A DNA stretch of 56,577 bases from Vreelandella maris. Its GTDB lineage: Bacteria > Pseudomonadota > Gammaproteobacteria > Pseudomonadales > Halomonadaceae. Positions 18,396 to 26,905 of this stretch are shown here, in pieces (within the stretch, counting starts at the first letter, position 1; every line of letters begins with the position of its first letter). Where the stretch lies: contig NZ_JABWCV010000025.1 of the NCBI RefSeq assembly GCF_013371085.1, forward strand, positions 1 through 56,577. The letters run 5' to 3'. The notes beneath the pieces are model-generated. The model was not told where the DNA came from. It worked only from the letters and a program-made list of their open reading frames with translations, and did not search any database. The translations under genes and the position numbers were made by a program.

Positions 18396-19490
18396 CTATT
18401 CAGGTTCAGATTGAAAAGCCGTGCGGTGAAAATCCGCTGCGGCTTGTACTTCCGCAATACCGCAGGTATCGGGTACCGGTACTGTGTTGCCCGCCAGAAC
18501 CGCGAGCACCGCCCTTGTACCGTTGGCCAGTGACTCAAGGTTGTAGCCGCCCTCTAATATGAATACCAAACGGCCCTCGCAGTGCTGTTCGGCCAGCTGT
18601 TGCATAAAGCCGGTTAGCGCGCCAAACCCTTCATAAGAAACGTTGAGCGCTAAGTCATGCCAGTGTGGGTCAAAGCCTGCAGAAACTAAGATGATATCCG
18701 GTTTAAACCAGGCAGCCGCTGGCGCTAGGATGTCGCGAAAAGCTTTTAAATACGCTTCATCACCGGCGCCAGCGGGTAGGGGGACGTTGATGGTGGTGCC
18801 TTCGCCTAACCCAGCGCCTACCTCTTCAAGATGGCCAGAGCCGGGGTAGAAAGGCGCTGCCCGGTGAATATCAAAAAACATCACGTCGGGCTCTGCCCAG
18901 AAAATATCCTGGGTACCGTTGCCGTGGTGGGCGTCCCAATCAACAATGAGCACTCTTTCGCAACCTAGCGCGCTGCGGGCATGGGCTGCCGCCACAGCTA
19001 CATTGTTAAACAAGCAAAAGCCGCGGGCGCGAACAGGTTCGGCGTGGTGTCCCGGCGGGCGCACAAGAGCAAAGGCGCTTTTAGCGCGTTTTTCCATCAC
19101 TGCTTCCACTGCGGCAATAGCCGTTCCAGCGGCGACTTCAGCGGCATCAACGCTACCCGGTGAAACCGCGGTGGTGTCCACATCCAGCCAGGCATTTTTG
19201 CCGCGCAGGCTGAAAATGTCGCTTAGATAGGAAGTGGTATGCACACGCGCTAACTGCTCATGGGTAGCCGCTTTACCCCCTTCAATTTTTAAACCTTCAA
19301 TGGGGGCTCTCTCAAGCAGCTGTTGAATAGCGGTTAATCGCCCAGGGTGCTCAGGATATTTCCAAGGCACAGGTAAGCCAGCAAGCAGATGGCGAATACG
19401 CTTATCGATTCGCTGAGGTAAAAAATCGGCATCAATGTTGGGTTCGTGAGCGAGTACGCGATTATCATAAAAGGCAATGACGTTGTGCAT
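18396..19490 (-). CDS. Histone deacetylase family (AcuC/HDAC-fold) amidohydrolase
   Basis: A Zn-dependent arginase/deacetylase-fold enzyme of 364 residues. Motifs: VRPPGHHAE (catalytic His pair), CLFNNVAVAA, the zinc-binding DWDAHHGNGTQDIF, and SAGFDPHWHD with the second zinc aspartate, then EGGYN. Bacterial members remove acetyl groups from polyamines, protein lysines or small molecules; the substrate cannot be read from these motifs. The internal IHRAAPFYPGSG segment fits the class II-like bacterial group. It is convergent with fadA and followed by an intact start region at 19490; single gene. A role in acetyl-lysine turnover next to acetyl-CoA-producing fadBA is possible but only positional. 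Confidence 0.9.
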   Translation of the reverse strand: MHNVIAFYDNRVLAHEPNIDADFLPQRIDKRIRHLLAGLPVPWKYPEHPGRLTAIQQLLERAPIEGLKIEGGKAATHEQLARVHTTSYLSDIFSLRGKNAWLDVDTTAVSPGSVDAAEVAAGTAIAAVEAVMEKRAKSAFALVRPPGHHAEPVRARGFCLFNNVAVAAAHARSALGCERVLIVDWDAHHGNGTQDIFWAEPDVMFFDIHRAAPFYPGSGHLEEVGAGLGEGTTINVPLPAGAGDEAYLKAFRDILAPAAAWFKPDIILVSAGFDPHWHDLALNVSYEGFGALTGFMQQLAEQHCEGRLVFILEGGYNLESLANGTRAVLAVLAGNTVPVPDTCGIAEVQAAADFHRTAFQSEPE

Positions 19491-19578
19491 AATGGCTACC
19501 TAAGAATCGTGCGTTGATTACTCTCAATCGCACTGAATGCACGAAGTGCTTACCTGCAGTAAGGCAGGCTGCGCGTTT

Positions 19579-20067
19579 TTATACAATGCCGCTTTCAACA
19601 CTAAATGCTAAGGTCATGCTAATTTCTTCTACTTGATCTGCAAACGTTGGCTGCCATTCACCGCGTAAAATGAGAGGGGGCTGTACCCAGCGCCAGCGTA
19701 AGCCAGTCACGATGCTTTCTACTGCGCGCTGAGTGCCCGTGCCGTCATGGCCTGCACGGATATAGAGCGCACAGGGCAATCCTTGCTTTTTTTCTAGAAC
19801 AGAATAGTAGGTGCGGTCAAAGAAATCTTTTAGCGCGCCACTCATATAGCCCAGATTCTCCGTGGTACCGAGCAGGATGGCATCGCAGGCTAGTACATCC
19901 TCTGGGCCTGCCTCCAAAGGCGCTTTCACCACACACTGCACCTGCTCAAGATCGGGATGGCTAGCGCCCCGCGCGGCCGCTTCGCGCAGAAGGCGGGTGT
20001 TCGCCGACGGGGCATGAGCAATCACTAACAGTTGTTTACTAAATTCATTACTAAGCTCAGCATTCAT
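19579..20067 (-). CDS. Flavodoxin-family NAD(P)H-dependent FMN reductase
   Basis: A 162-residue flavoprotein of the flavodoxin fold. The FMN phosphate loop is HAPSANTRLLREAA at residues ~17-30; LGTTENLGYMSGALKDFFDRTYY near residue 67 is the second FMN-contacting loop shared by the WrbA/NADPH-dependent FMN reductase group. No signal peptide or metal motif. The substrate (quinone, azo dye or flavin) is not determinable. Its start is 93 bases from that of the divergently oriented DCC thiol oxidoreductase gene, so the two redox genes may share regulation. Confidence 0.85.
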   Translation of the reverse strand: MNAELSNEFSKQLLVIAHAPSANTRLLREAAARGASHPDLEQVQCVVKAPLEAGPEDVLACDAILLGTTENLGYMSGALKDFFDRTYYSVLEKKQGLPCALYIRAGHDGTGTQRAVESIVTGLRWRWVQPPLILRGEWQPTFADQVEEISMTLAFSVESGIV

Positions 20068-20160
20068 AGCAAAGACCTAATTGAAATGTGGGGCAGCAAG
20101 GGGTTGCGCCACATAATGAAAATGCCACACTGCTTAAGAGTCTTAAAGTTGAGAAGCAAT

Positions 20161-20535
20161 ATGTCCAGTAAGACATTGATCAATGTCTATTACGATGCCC
20201 AGTGCCCTCTTTGTCGACAAGAGCGTCGGCGCTATGAGCGCTGGTCGGGTCGCCATGCAAAAGATATCGGTTGGCTTGACGTAAGCGAAAATGAGCAAGC
20301 TCTATGTGCAAAGGGTGTTGACCCTGCAGTAGCGCTACGCTCTCTGCATGTCGAAACCGAGCAAGGTCAATTAATAGAAGGTATTGACGCCTACCGTTTG
20401 TTGATGAAGCGTGTTCCGTTACTGGTCCCGGTCGCTTGGCTGATTGGCTTGCCTGGGATTAAACCAGCACTGCGAACCCTTTATGATGTGTGGGTAAAGC
20501 GTCGCCTACAGAAACAGGGCCGGTGGCCTCTCTAA
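20161..20535 (+). CDS. DCC family (DUF393) thiol-disulfide oxidoreductase
   Basis: A 124-residue thioredoxin-like protein. It has the family's opening NVYYDAQCPLCRQE with the redox CxxC pair at C15 and C18, followed by WLDVSENEQAL and a C-terminal hydrophobic region (VPLLVPVAWLIGLPGIKPALRTLYDVW). The ATG at 20161 is chosen over the upstream in-frame start at 20032, since family members begin just before the CxxC motif. The reaction partner is unknown. Its 3' end is 23 bases before the lipoprotein gene, so the two are likely co-transcribed. Confidence 0.86.
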   Translation: MSSKTLINVYYDAQCPLCRQERRRYERWSGRHAKDIGWLDVSENEQALCAKGVDPAVALRSLHVETEQGQLIEGIDAYRLLMKRVPLLVPVAWLIGLPGIKPALRTLYDVWVKRRLQKQGRWPL

Positions 20536-20558
20536 TGTCTAGCAAAGGAAGCCTGACA

Positions 20559-21116
20559 ATGCAGCGAAGTGCGCTATATCTAAGGGTGGTAGGGGTAGGT
20601 GTAAGCTTATTGCTCGCGGGCTGTGCCGGTGGACAGCATCCTTCGCCCACCCCTAGCCAGACAGCGGCTGATGCACCGTTAGCCAGCCCGCAACCCGCGC
20701 CTGCCGCCACGACAGCGCCGGAGGCCGCCACGGCGAGTGACTGGGTGCCGCCGCTATTTATCAGTCCCGAAGAGGAAGCGTCCTACTATGTTAGCCGTTT
20801 GGCAGATCGGCGTTTTGTGACCAGCTACGGTGATCGTGACAACCGTCGTCCCTGGTACATTGCCGCTGAGCAATTAGGCGAAATAGGGCTTCCTGCTGTT
20901 CCACTGCTGTTTGCTCGGTTGAACACCAGCGATGCGTATGAACAAATGCTGGTTCTCTACGCGCTTCAGCTAGCCACTCAAGATCCTCAGCTAATGGTTC
21001 GAACAGGTGGCGATTACGTTCAGTTAGGGGTAGTACTTGACCCCACACATAATGCTGAGAATGTGGCGTCTGCTCAGCAGTGGTGGCAACAACACGCTGA
21101 GCAGGTGACCCGCTGA
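20559..21116 (+). CDS. Lipoprotein with Pro/Ala linker and HEAT-like domain
   Basis: A 185-residue predicted lipoprotein. The signal peptide ends in LLLAGC with the lipid cysteine at residue 22, then a Pro/Ala/Thr-rich tether of about 40 residues, then a globular helical domain (~60-185): SPEEEASYYVSRLADRRF, EIGLPAVPLLFARLN and EQMLVLYALQLATQDP look like two or three short helical repeats. The ATG at 20559 is picked because AAAGGAA lies 8 bases upstream and it directly gives the signal peptide; ATG at 20535 overlaps the stop of the DCC gene. I do not recognise a family; envelope location is inferred. Confidence 0.78.
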   Translation: MQRSALYLRVVGVGVSLLLAGCAGGQHPSPTPSQTAADAPLASPQPAPAATTAPEAATASDWVPPLFISPEEEASYYVSRLADRRFVTSYGDRDNRRPWYIAAEQLGEIGLPAVPLLFARLNTSDAYEQMLVLYALQLATQDPQLMVRTGGDYVQLGVVLDPTHNAENVASAQQWWQQHAEQVTR

Positions 21117-21144
21117 TTAATAGCCTTCACACTCAGCAGCGGCT

Positions 21145-21197
21145 CATCAGATAAATCAAGGCATCAGATAAACCAAGGCCCATCAGATAGACCGAGG
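21145..21197 (+). repeat. Three tandem imperfect 17-bp repeats before the PEBP gene
   Basis: CATCAGATAAATCAAGG (21145-21161), CATCAGATAAACCAAGG (21162-21178) and CATCAGATAGACCGAGG (21181-21197) follow one another head to tail. The last copy supplies the ribosome site of the PEBP gene (ATG at 21206). The copies differ at one to three positions. Confidence 0.9.
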
Positions 21198-21205
21198 AGA
21201 AAAAC

Positions 21206-21682
21206 ATGGCATTTGCACTTTCATCAATGCAGGTTACCAGCCCAGCGTTTGCTGATCATCAAGCGATTCCTTCCAAGCACACTGGTGAGGGGGAAAATGT
21301 TTCGCCTGCCCTAGCTTGGAAAGATGCTCCCGAGGGAACCCAGGGTTTCGCTGTTATCTGTCACGATCCAGATGCTCCTTTGGTCAAGGATGGCAGCTAC
21401 GGCTTTGTACATTGGGTGCTCTATAACTTGCCCGCAGATACCCATGAGTTAACTGAAAAGAGTGTTGTGGGCACTGCTGGCGCCAATGATAAAGGCGGAG
21501 TTGGTTACTTTGGCCCGATGCCCCCTGAAGGGCATGGTAAGCATCTTTATTATTTCTGGGTGTTGGCGCTGGACCATCAAACCTCGCTGCCTGAAGGACT
21601 AACGCTTGCCGAGCTACTCAAAGAAATAGAGCCTAATCTGCTAGGCATGAATCGTTTGGTAGGCACGTATCAGCGTGATTGA
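21206..21682 (+). CDS. YbhB/YbcL family PEBP-like protein
   Basis: A 158-residue phosphatidylethanolamine-binding-fold protein (Raf kinase inhibitor-like in annotation). Ligand-pocket motifs are visible: HTGEGENVSPALAWKDAPEGTQ, VICHDPDAP (the DPD-x-P signature), FVHWVLYNLPAD and the later GYFGPMPPEGHGKHLYYFWVLALD (GP-x-P-x-G-H-x-Y). The bacterial members' roles are unclear, with small phosphorylated or lipid ligands proposed. No signal peptide, so probably cytosolic. ATG has GAGGAG upstream, created by the last of three direct repeats. Confidence 0.93.
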   Translation: MAFALSSMQVTSPAFADHQAIPSKHTGEGENVSPALAWKDAPEGTQGFAVICHDPDAPLVKDGSYGFVHWVLYNLPADTHELTEKSVVGTAGANDKGGVGYFGPMPPEGHGKHLYYFWVLALDHQTSLPEGLTLAELLKEIEPNLLGMNRLVGTYQRD

Positions 21683-21785
21683 TCGCATCTGCAAAAGTAG
21701 ACAAGCGGAATAATCCGTGTAGGCTCCATCGCTTTCTTAGGCCTTGAATCAGCCTTTTCTATTAGCCAAGCGATGGAGCCATCCC

Positions 21786-22124
21786 ATGAGTGATCTGCCT
21801 AACTGTCCTGCCTGCGCTTCCGAATTTAGCTACGATGATGGGCTTCAATACGTCTGCCCAGAGTGTGGCCACGAGTGGTCAAAGGTAGCAGAGGAGAGCG
21901 CTGAAGAAGCTTCAGGCGTGCGCGATGCTAACGGCAACATGTTGGTCGACGGCGATAGTGTCACGGTGATCAAGGATCTAAAGGTTAAAGGCAGTTCACT
22001 GGTGGTTAAAGTGGGCACCAAAGTGAAAAGCATCCGCTTGGTAGAGGGCGATCACGATATCGACTGTAAAATTGACGGCATCGGCTCGATGAAGCTTAAA
22101 TCTGAATTTGTTAAGAAAGCCTAG
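21786..22124 (+). CDS. yjdM: Zinc-ribbon protein YjdM (PhnA)
   Basis: A 112-residue protein with an N-terminal zinc ribbon: C-P-A-C near residues 7-10 and C-P-E-C near 25-28, followed by an OB/SH3-like C-terminal domain ([38 protein letters not shown]). This is the YjdM family, once called PhnA, of uncertain function in phosphonate or stress physiology. The ATG at 21786 has GGAG upstream and is preferred over the in-frame 21744 start. The family call is secure; the phosphonate link is historical and weak. Confidence 0.93.
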   Translation: MSDLPNCPACASEFSYDDGLQYVCPECGHEWSKVAEESAEEASGVRDANGNMLVDGDSVTVIKDLKVKGSSLVVKVGTKVKSIRLVEGDHDIDCKIDGIGSMKLKSEFVKKA

Positions 22125-22141
22125 CGTTAAACCAGGCAGTC

Positions 22142-22173
22142 AAAAAAATAGCCCTCTGATGTCAGGGGCTATT
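22142..22173 (-). terminator. Terminator between yjdM and the YjfB-like gene
   Basis: AATAGCCC / GGGCTATT arms (22147-22154 and 22166-22173) with a further CTGA/TCAG pairing inside. On the - strand the stem is followed by a run of seven T, so it chiefly terminates the YjfB-like gene. Confidence 0.88.
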
Positions 22174-22193
22174 GATTTATCAGCCCTCGACTT

Positions 22194-22397
22194 TTACGCA
22201 GTGGTATTAATTTGCGTACCGACGCTTCCACTTGTGGCCAGTTGTGGGGCCTGGGCAACGCTGTCCATTAGCGCAGTAATATGCGCTGCTTGTCCGTCTA
22301 ACGCCTCTTTAAAAACGTTAAACTGGGCCTGCTGGACGACTTGCACCTGCTGCATCGCCATTGAGGCGCTGACCATATTGTTGACTGCTGAATCCAT
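22194..22397 (-). CDS. YjfB-type putative motility protein
   Basis: A 67-residue helical protein of the YjfB_motility type: MDSAVNNMVSASMAMQQVQVVQQAQFNVFK (shortened here to MAMQQVQVVQQAQ at residues 13-25) followed by a helix with KEALDGQAAHITALMDSV. The MDxA opening, the Gln-rich first helix, and K-x-A-L/M-D in the second are family features. The name comes from a Bacillus motility-linked gene; the biochemical role is unknown. ATG is supported by GAGG 8 bases upstream, and a proper intrinsic terminator follows. Its upstream region is shared with the suf regulator. Confidence 0.75.
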   Translation of the reverse strand: MDSAVNNMVSASMAMQQVQVVQQAQFNVFKEALDGQAAHITALMDSVAQAPQLATSGSVGTQINTTA

Positions 22398-22523
22398 CTT
22401 TTAATCCTCGAATAGCAAGCCGCCATCCAGAGCGATGGCACTCAATACTCAATCGAAATTACCAGATGCTGTTCGTACATGCAAAGCGATAGCCAGCAGC
22501 AGTATAAAGCTAATAGCTTTTTT

Positions 22524-22542
22524 AAATGATAATGATTGTTGT
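22524..22542 (+). promoter_or_regulatory. Putative Fur box upstream of the suf regulator
   Basis: TGATAATGATTGTTG at 22527-22541 matches the 7-1-7 Fur consensus TGATAATNATTATCA at 11 of 14 defined positions, the left arm perfectly. It lies in the 307-base gap between the YjfB-like gene and the suf regulator. Iron-responsive control of the suf operon would be typical. Confidence 0.5.
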
Positions 22543-22618
22543 TTTTGATGCGATTAGCGTCGATCGTGCTGTTATTTTGCTCAAATTGCCAACCATTTAA
22601 CTCAAGGGCTTCACATCA

Positions 22619-22650
22619 AATTTATACAGGACTAAAATGGTACTCAATTG
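22619..22650 (+). promoter_or_regulatory. Putative Rrf2/IscR-type operator and promoter of the suf regulator
   Basis: ATACAGGACTAAAATGGTAC (22624-22643) contains the imperfect dyad GACT-N6-GTAC and resembles type 1 IscR sites. It overlaps a candidate -10 (TATACA at 22623-22628) with a poor -35, and lies about 60-80 bases before the Rrf2 regulator ATG, as expected for autoregulation. Confidence 0.4.
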
Positions 22651-22704
22651 ATGCAGCCAACCAGTTGATTGACTGCGTACCAAGCACATAAAAGGGGAGT
22701 CGAC

Positions 22705-23169
22705 ATGCTCAAGCTTTCTCGGCTGACAGACTATGCCGCTGTAGTGATGGCACAAATTGCCCGTCACTCCCAAGCATCACATGCAGCGGCCGACTTGGCT
22801 GAGGCTGTGCAGCTGCCACACCCCACAGTAAGTAAAACACTTAAAATGTTGGCACGTGCGGGACTGTTGGTTTCCCAGCGTGGTGCGCAAGGCGGTTATC
22901 GCTTGGCGCGGCCAGCATCACAGATTACGGCAGCTGACATTATTGCGGCGATTGAAGGCCCTGTTGCCATGACCGAGTGTAGCCAAGCGGAAGGCGATTG
23001 CGAGCTTGTGGCTACCTGTGGTGTGGCTGACAACTGGCAGCGGGTTTCATTGGCGATGCGAACGCTGCTTGAAAGCGTGACCTTAGCGCATTTAGCCGAT
23101 ACAGCACCCATAAAATTGCCGGTGCAACTACCTATTCAAACGATCAGCCTGTCGGCGGCGTCGGCCTAA
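22705..23169 (+). CDS. Rrf2-family SUF system regulator
   Basis: A 154-residue Rrf2-family repressor that controls Fe-S cluster assembly genes. The winged-helix domain begins MLKLSRLTDYAAVVMAQIAR and continues with LAEAVQLPHPTVSKTLKMLARAGLLVSQRGAQGGY (quoted only to show HPTVSKTLKML as recognition helix). The [2Fe-2S]-binding cysteines are C92, C99 and C105 (C-x6-C-x5-C). ATG at 22705 has GGGGAG upstream; the longer in-frame start is not supported. It heads sufBCDST, separated by 78 bases, and presumably senses cluster status to set operon expression. Confidence 0.93.
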   Translation: MLKLSRLTDYAAVVMAQIARHSQASHAAADLAEAVQLPHPTVSKTLKMLARAGLLVSQRGAQGGYRLARPASQITAADIIAAIEGPVAMTECSQAEGDCELVATCGVADNWQRVSLAMRTLLESVTLAHLADTAPIKLPVQLPIQTISLSAASA

Positions 23170-23247
23170 GCGCGGCGCAAGCACAGCAGGCCTACTTTAT
23201 TATTAAAGGCGATAATCTCGCCACCCAACTGCCCGGAGGGTATCACC

Positions 23248-24690
23248 ATGGCAAGCGAAGAAATGGAACAGTTGGTTCGTCGCGAATACAAAGACGGCTT
23301 CGTAACCGATATTGAAAGCGACACCCTGCCACCTGGCCTGGATGAAAACACCATCGCCTTTATTTCCAAGAAAAAGGGCGAACCCGAGTGGATGCTGGAG
23401 TGGCGCTTGGATGCCTATCGTCAGTGGTTGAAGATGGAAGCGCCATCCTGGGCGCATCTCGATTACCCACCGATCGATTACCAGTCGATCTCCTATTTCA
23501 GTGCGCCCAAGCGCCCGGAAGACCGCCCCCAGAGCCTGGATGAAGTCGATCCCAAGCTGCTGGAGACCTACGAGAAGCTGGGTATTCCGCTGCATGAACG
23601 CGCCGCGCTGGCTGGCGTTGCCGTTGATGCAGTATTTGACTCCGTGTCGGTAGCCACCACTTTCAAAAAGCAGCTTGGTGAAGCAGGGGTTATCTTCTGC
23701 TCTATCTCCGAGGCTATCCGCGACTATCCGGAACTGATCAAGCAGTATCTAGGCACCGTGGTGCCGGTGGCGGATAACTACTTCGCGGCGCTCAACTCAG
23801 CGGTCTTCACCGACGGCTCTTTCGTATTCGTGCCGGAAGGCGTGACTTGCCCGATGGAGCTGTCTACCTACTTCCGCATTAACGCGGCCAATACCGGCCA
23901 GTTTGAGCGCACGCTGATTATTTGCGAAAGCCGCGCCCAGGTTTCCTACCTGGAAGGCTGTACCGCGCCGATGCGTGACGAAAACCAGCTGCACGCTGCA
24001 GTCGTTGAGCTGGTCGCTCTGGACGATGCCTACATCAAGTACTCCACCGTGCAGAACTGGTATCCCGGTGATGAGAATGGCAAGGGCGGTATCTACAACT
24101 TCGTTACTAAGCGTGGCGACTGCCGTGGCGACCGTTCACGGATTAGCTGGACTCAAGTTGAAACTGGCTCGGCGATTACCTGGAAATACCCTTCCTGCGT
24201 ACTGCGCGGCAAGGACAGTATTGGTGAGTTCTACTCCGTTGCGGTAACGAATGGCCGCCAGCAGGCCGACACAGGCACCAAGATGATTCACATTGGCGAA
24301 GGCACCCGTTCCTATATCGTGGCTAAAGGTATCTCCGCCGGTCGCAGTGATCAGTCCTACCGCGGCTTGGTGAAAATCGGCCCGCGGGCCAAAGGGGCAC
24401 GTAACTTTACTCAGTGCGATTCGCTGTTGATTGGCGATAAGTGCGGTGCGCATACCTTCCCTTATCAGGAAATTGGCAACAGCACGGCGACTATCGAACA
24501 CGAAGCGACCACCTCGAAAATCGGTGAAGACCAGCTGTTTTACTGCCAGAGCCGCGGTATCTCGGAAGAAGACGCGGTCAGCATGATTGTGAATGGCTTC
24601 TGTAAAGACGTTTTCCAAGAGCTGCCGATGGAGTTTGCCGTGGAAGCGGAAGCGCTGCTCAACGTCACCCTGGAAGGCGCGGTAGGTTAA
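23248..24690 (+). CDS. sufB: SufB, Fe-S cluster scaffold subunit
   Basis: SufB is the scaffold subunit of the SufBC2D complex where new Fe-S clusters are built, in the cytosol. The 480-residue product has the family length and a long right-handed beta-helix core; conserved text includes YYSxxxPKxxP-like [53 protein letters not shown] and the late [10 protein letters not shown] motif, with the catalytic C-x-A-x-stretch near [12 protein letters not shown]. The ATG follows CGGAGGG. It shows the normal SUF order BCD; no sufA lies before it. Confidence 0.96.
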   Translation: MASEEMEQLVRREYKDGFVTDIESDTLPPGLDENTIAFISKKKGEPEWMLEWRLDAYRQWLKMEAPSWAHLDYPPIDYQSISYFSAPKRPEDRPQSLDEVDPKLLETYEKLGIPLHERAALAGVAVDAVFDSVSVATTFKKQLGEAGVIFCSISEAIRDYPELIKQYLGTVVPVADNYFAALNSAVFTDGSFVFVPEGVTCPMELSTYFRINAANTGQFERTLIICESRAQVSYLEGCTAPMRDENQLHAAVVELVALDDAYIKYSTVQNWYPGDENGKGGIYNFVTKRGDCRGDRSRISWTQVETGSAITWKYPSCVLRGKDSIGEFYSVAVTNGRQQADTGTKMIHIGEGTRSYIVAKGISAGRSDQSYRGLVKIGPRAKGARNFTQCDSLLIGDKCGAHTFPYQEIGNSTATIEHEATTSKIGEDQLFYCQSRGISEEDAVSMIVNGFCKDVFQELPMEFAVEAEALLNVTLEGAVG

Positions 24691-24763
24691 TCGTTAGCCG
24701 TTTAGACTACTTAATTATATCAGTGTCGCCGTAGCGACTCGCTAGAATTAGAAGGTAATCAAT

Positions 24764-25513
24764 ATGTTGCAAGTGAATGATTTACACGTCTCCGTCGAAG
24801 GTAATGAAATCCTCAAAGGCCTCACCCTGACCATCAATGCGGGTGAAGTGCACGCCATTATGGGGCCGAACGGCGCGGGTAAGTCGACGCTATCAGCGGT
24901 TATCGCTGGTAAAGATGGCTACGAAGTCACCCAGGGCACTATTACCTTTGAAGGCAAAGACGTGCTCGAAATGGAAATTGAAGAACGCGCCCAGGCGGGC
25001 CTGCTGCTGGGTTTTCAGTATCCGGTCGAGATCCCGGGTGTTAAAAATATCTACCTGCTGAAATCGGCGCTGAATGCCCAGCGCGTCGCCCGCGGCGAAG
25101 GCGAAATGCCAGCGCCGGAGTTTATGAAGCTGGTGAAAGAGAAGCTTGGTTACATGAAAATGGACGCCAGCTTCCTGCAGCGCGCCGTTAATGAAGGCTT
25201 CTCTGGCGGTGAGAAAAAACGCAACGAGATCCTGCAAATGCTGGTGCTTCAGCCGAAGCTTGCGATGCTCGACGAAATCGACTCTGGACTGGATATCGAC
25301 GCCATGAAAGTGGTCGCCGATGGTGTCAACAGCCTGCGCGCTGAAGACCGCGCCATTCTGCTGGTGACTCACTACCAGCGCCTGCTGGATTACATCGTGC
25401 CTGATCAGGTTCACGTCCTGGTCGATGGTCGTATCGTTAAGACCGGTGACGCTGAACTAGCTAAGCAGTTGGAAGCCAATGGGTACGAAGGTATCGAGGA
25501 GTCTGTGGCATGA
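24764..25513 (+). CDS. sufC: SufC, Fe-S assembly ATPase
   Basis: ABC-type ATPase subunit of SufBC2D. Walker A GPNGAGKST near residue 34, signature FSGGEKKRNEILQM (the SufC-specific K-K-R-N-E variant), Walker B with the SufC-typical LDEIDSGLDIDA, and the switch histidine in LLVTHYQRLLDY. Length 249 residues, as usual. ATP binding drives conformational change of the SufB-SufD core. Its last four bases overlap the start of sufD (ATGA), giving translational coupling. Confidence 0.97.
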   Translation: MLQVNDLHVSVEGNEILKGLTLTINAGEVHAIMGPNGAGKSTLSAVIAGKDGYEVTQGTITFEGKDVLEMEIEERAQAGLLLGFQYPVEIPGVKNIYLLKSALNAQRVARGEGEMPAPEFMKLVKEKLGYMKMDASFLQRAVNEGFSGGEKKRNEILQMLVLQPKLAMLDEIDSGLDIDAMKVVADGVNSLRAEDRAILLVTHYQRLLDYIVPDQVHVLVDGRIVKTGDAELAKQLEANGYEGIEESVA

Positions 25514-26850
25514 GCGATACGCAAACCTTTTTAGATACACTCAAAGCGCGCAGCCCGCACTATCAGGCGGAGCCCACGTGGATTGCTGCACGTCGTCAGG
25601 CGGGTGCAGCCCGCTTTGAAGCGCTGGGTTTTCCGACTCGGCGTGATGAAGAGTGGAAATACACCGACGTGCGCTCAATTGCTCAAGGCAACTTTGCGCT
25701 CGCCGACAACGCCGAGTTCTCTCAGGCCAGTGCCGCGGCGCTGACGCTGCCCATCGATGCTTACCGCCTGACCTTCGTGGATGGTGTTTTCTCGTCGGCG
25801 CTCTCGGATGTGGACTCGTTGCCGTCAAGCGTCCAGGTGTTACCGCTTTCCAAGGCGCTGGCGGAGAACCACGAAGCAGTTGGTGGCCCGCTGGGTCGCT
25901 TAACCGGGGTGGGTTTCTCACCGTTTGCGGCGCTGAATACGGCATTTATGGAAGAGGGCGCTGTGGTGCGCATTGCACCGGGAACGGTCGTTGAGAAACC
26001 TATCCTGCTGCAGTTTCTGTCCCGCGCTGGCCAGCCGGTGATGTGTCACCCGCGCGTACTGGTGGAAGCAGGTAGCCGCAGCGAAGCCACGTTGATTGAA
26101 CACTACACCGGCGAAAGCGAAGCGACCAACTTCACCAACGTCGTGGGTGAACTGATGCTTGATCGTGGGGCGATCCTTGCTCACTACAAGCTACAAGAAG
26201 CACCATTGGGTGATATGCATGTGGCGAGCATTCATGTCGAGCAGGGCCGCGATACACGCTATACCTCGTACAACCTGAGCCTGGGCGGCGCACTAGTGCG
26301 TAACGACTTGATCAGTGATTTGAACGGCCAGGGCGCGGAAACCAACTTCCTGGGCCTGTTCTTTGGTCAAGGTCGCCAGCACGTCGATAACCACACCAAG
26401 GTCAACCACAATGCGCCGCTGACGTTCTCTAATGAGAACTACAAAGGCATTCTGGATGACCGCGCTCACGGCGTGTTTAACGGCAAGGTCTACGTCAAGC
26501 GCGACAGCCAGAAAATTGAAGGGTTTCAGAGCAATCAAAACCTGCTGCTTTCGGATCGTGCTCACATCGATGCCAAGCCTGAGCTTGAAATCTACGCCGA
26601 TGATGTTAAGTGTTCACACGGCACCACTACCGGCCAGCTGGACGAAGAGGCGGTCTATGCCCTGCGCACGCGCGGTATCGATGAAGCCACCGCACGAGGC
26701 CTGCTAACCCTCGCCTTTGCGGGAGAGGTGTTGGATAAAGTTAGCCTGGATGCGATTGCCGAGCGCGTTGAACTCGCGGTTGCGGGTAAGTTGCCGGAGC
26801 GCTTTAATCTTGCTGGGCTTGTTGAAGCGGCAGCCGCACTTAACGACTAG
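25510..26850 (+). CDS. sufD: SufD, Fe-S assembly subunit
   Basis: SufD pairs with SufB in the SufBC2D scaffold and is needed for iron entry. The 446-residue protein has an N-terminal helical region with RRDEEWKYTDVRS, then a beta-helix core homologous to SufB, ending with the family's HGTTTGQLDEEAVYALRTRGIDEATARGLL-like segment (key motif SHGTTTGQLDEE) that carries the SufB-facing histidine. Its ATG overlaps the sufC stop by four bases. A repeated sequence (26851-26878) follows before sufS. Confidence 0.96.
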   Translation: MSDTQTFLDTLKARSPHYQAEPTWIAARRQAGAARFEALGFPTRRDEEWKYTDVRSIAQGNFALADNAEFSQASAAALTLPIDAYRLTFVDGVFSSALSDVDSLPSSVQVLPLSKALAENHEAVGGPLGRLTGVGFSPFAALNTAFMEEGAVVRIAPGTVVEKPILLQFLSRAGQPVMCHPRVLVEAGSRSEATLIEHYTGESEATNFTNVVGELMLDRGAILAHYKLQEAPLGDMHVASIHVEQGRDTRYTSYNLSLGGALVRNDLISDLNGQGAETNFLGLFFGQGRQHVDNHTKVNHNAPLTFSNENYKGILDDRAHGVFNGKVYVKRDSQKIEGFQSNQNLLLSDRAHIDAKPELEIYADDVKCSHGTTTGQLDEEAVYALRTRGIDEATARGLLTLAFAGEVLDKVSLDAIAERVELAVAGKLPERFNLAGLVEAAAALND

Positions 26851-26878
26851 TTCTTTAAGACCCGCTTTTAAAGACTAG
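26851..26878 (+). repeat. Intercistronic repeat copy 1 (sufD-sufS)
   Basis: TTCTTTAAGACCCGCTTTTA and the following 8 bases immediately after the sufD stop resemble the sufS-sufT spacer at 28178-28204: both read TTCTTTAAG-R-CC-M-GCT-Y-TT. It may be a shared processing site or a duplicated leader. Confidence 0.6.
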
Positions 26879-26905
26879 CCTCAAGGGCTCAACGAGGAGT
26901 GATTG

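Noticed and set aside
21145..21197. A short CRISPR array
   Set aside because: The copies touch each other with 0-2 bases between them, so there are no spacers; no cas gene is near.
25541..25994. Overlapping open frames on both strands inside sufD
   Set aside because: No ribosome sites and no family likeness; sufD itself is clearly coding.
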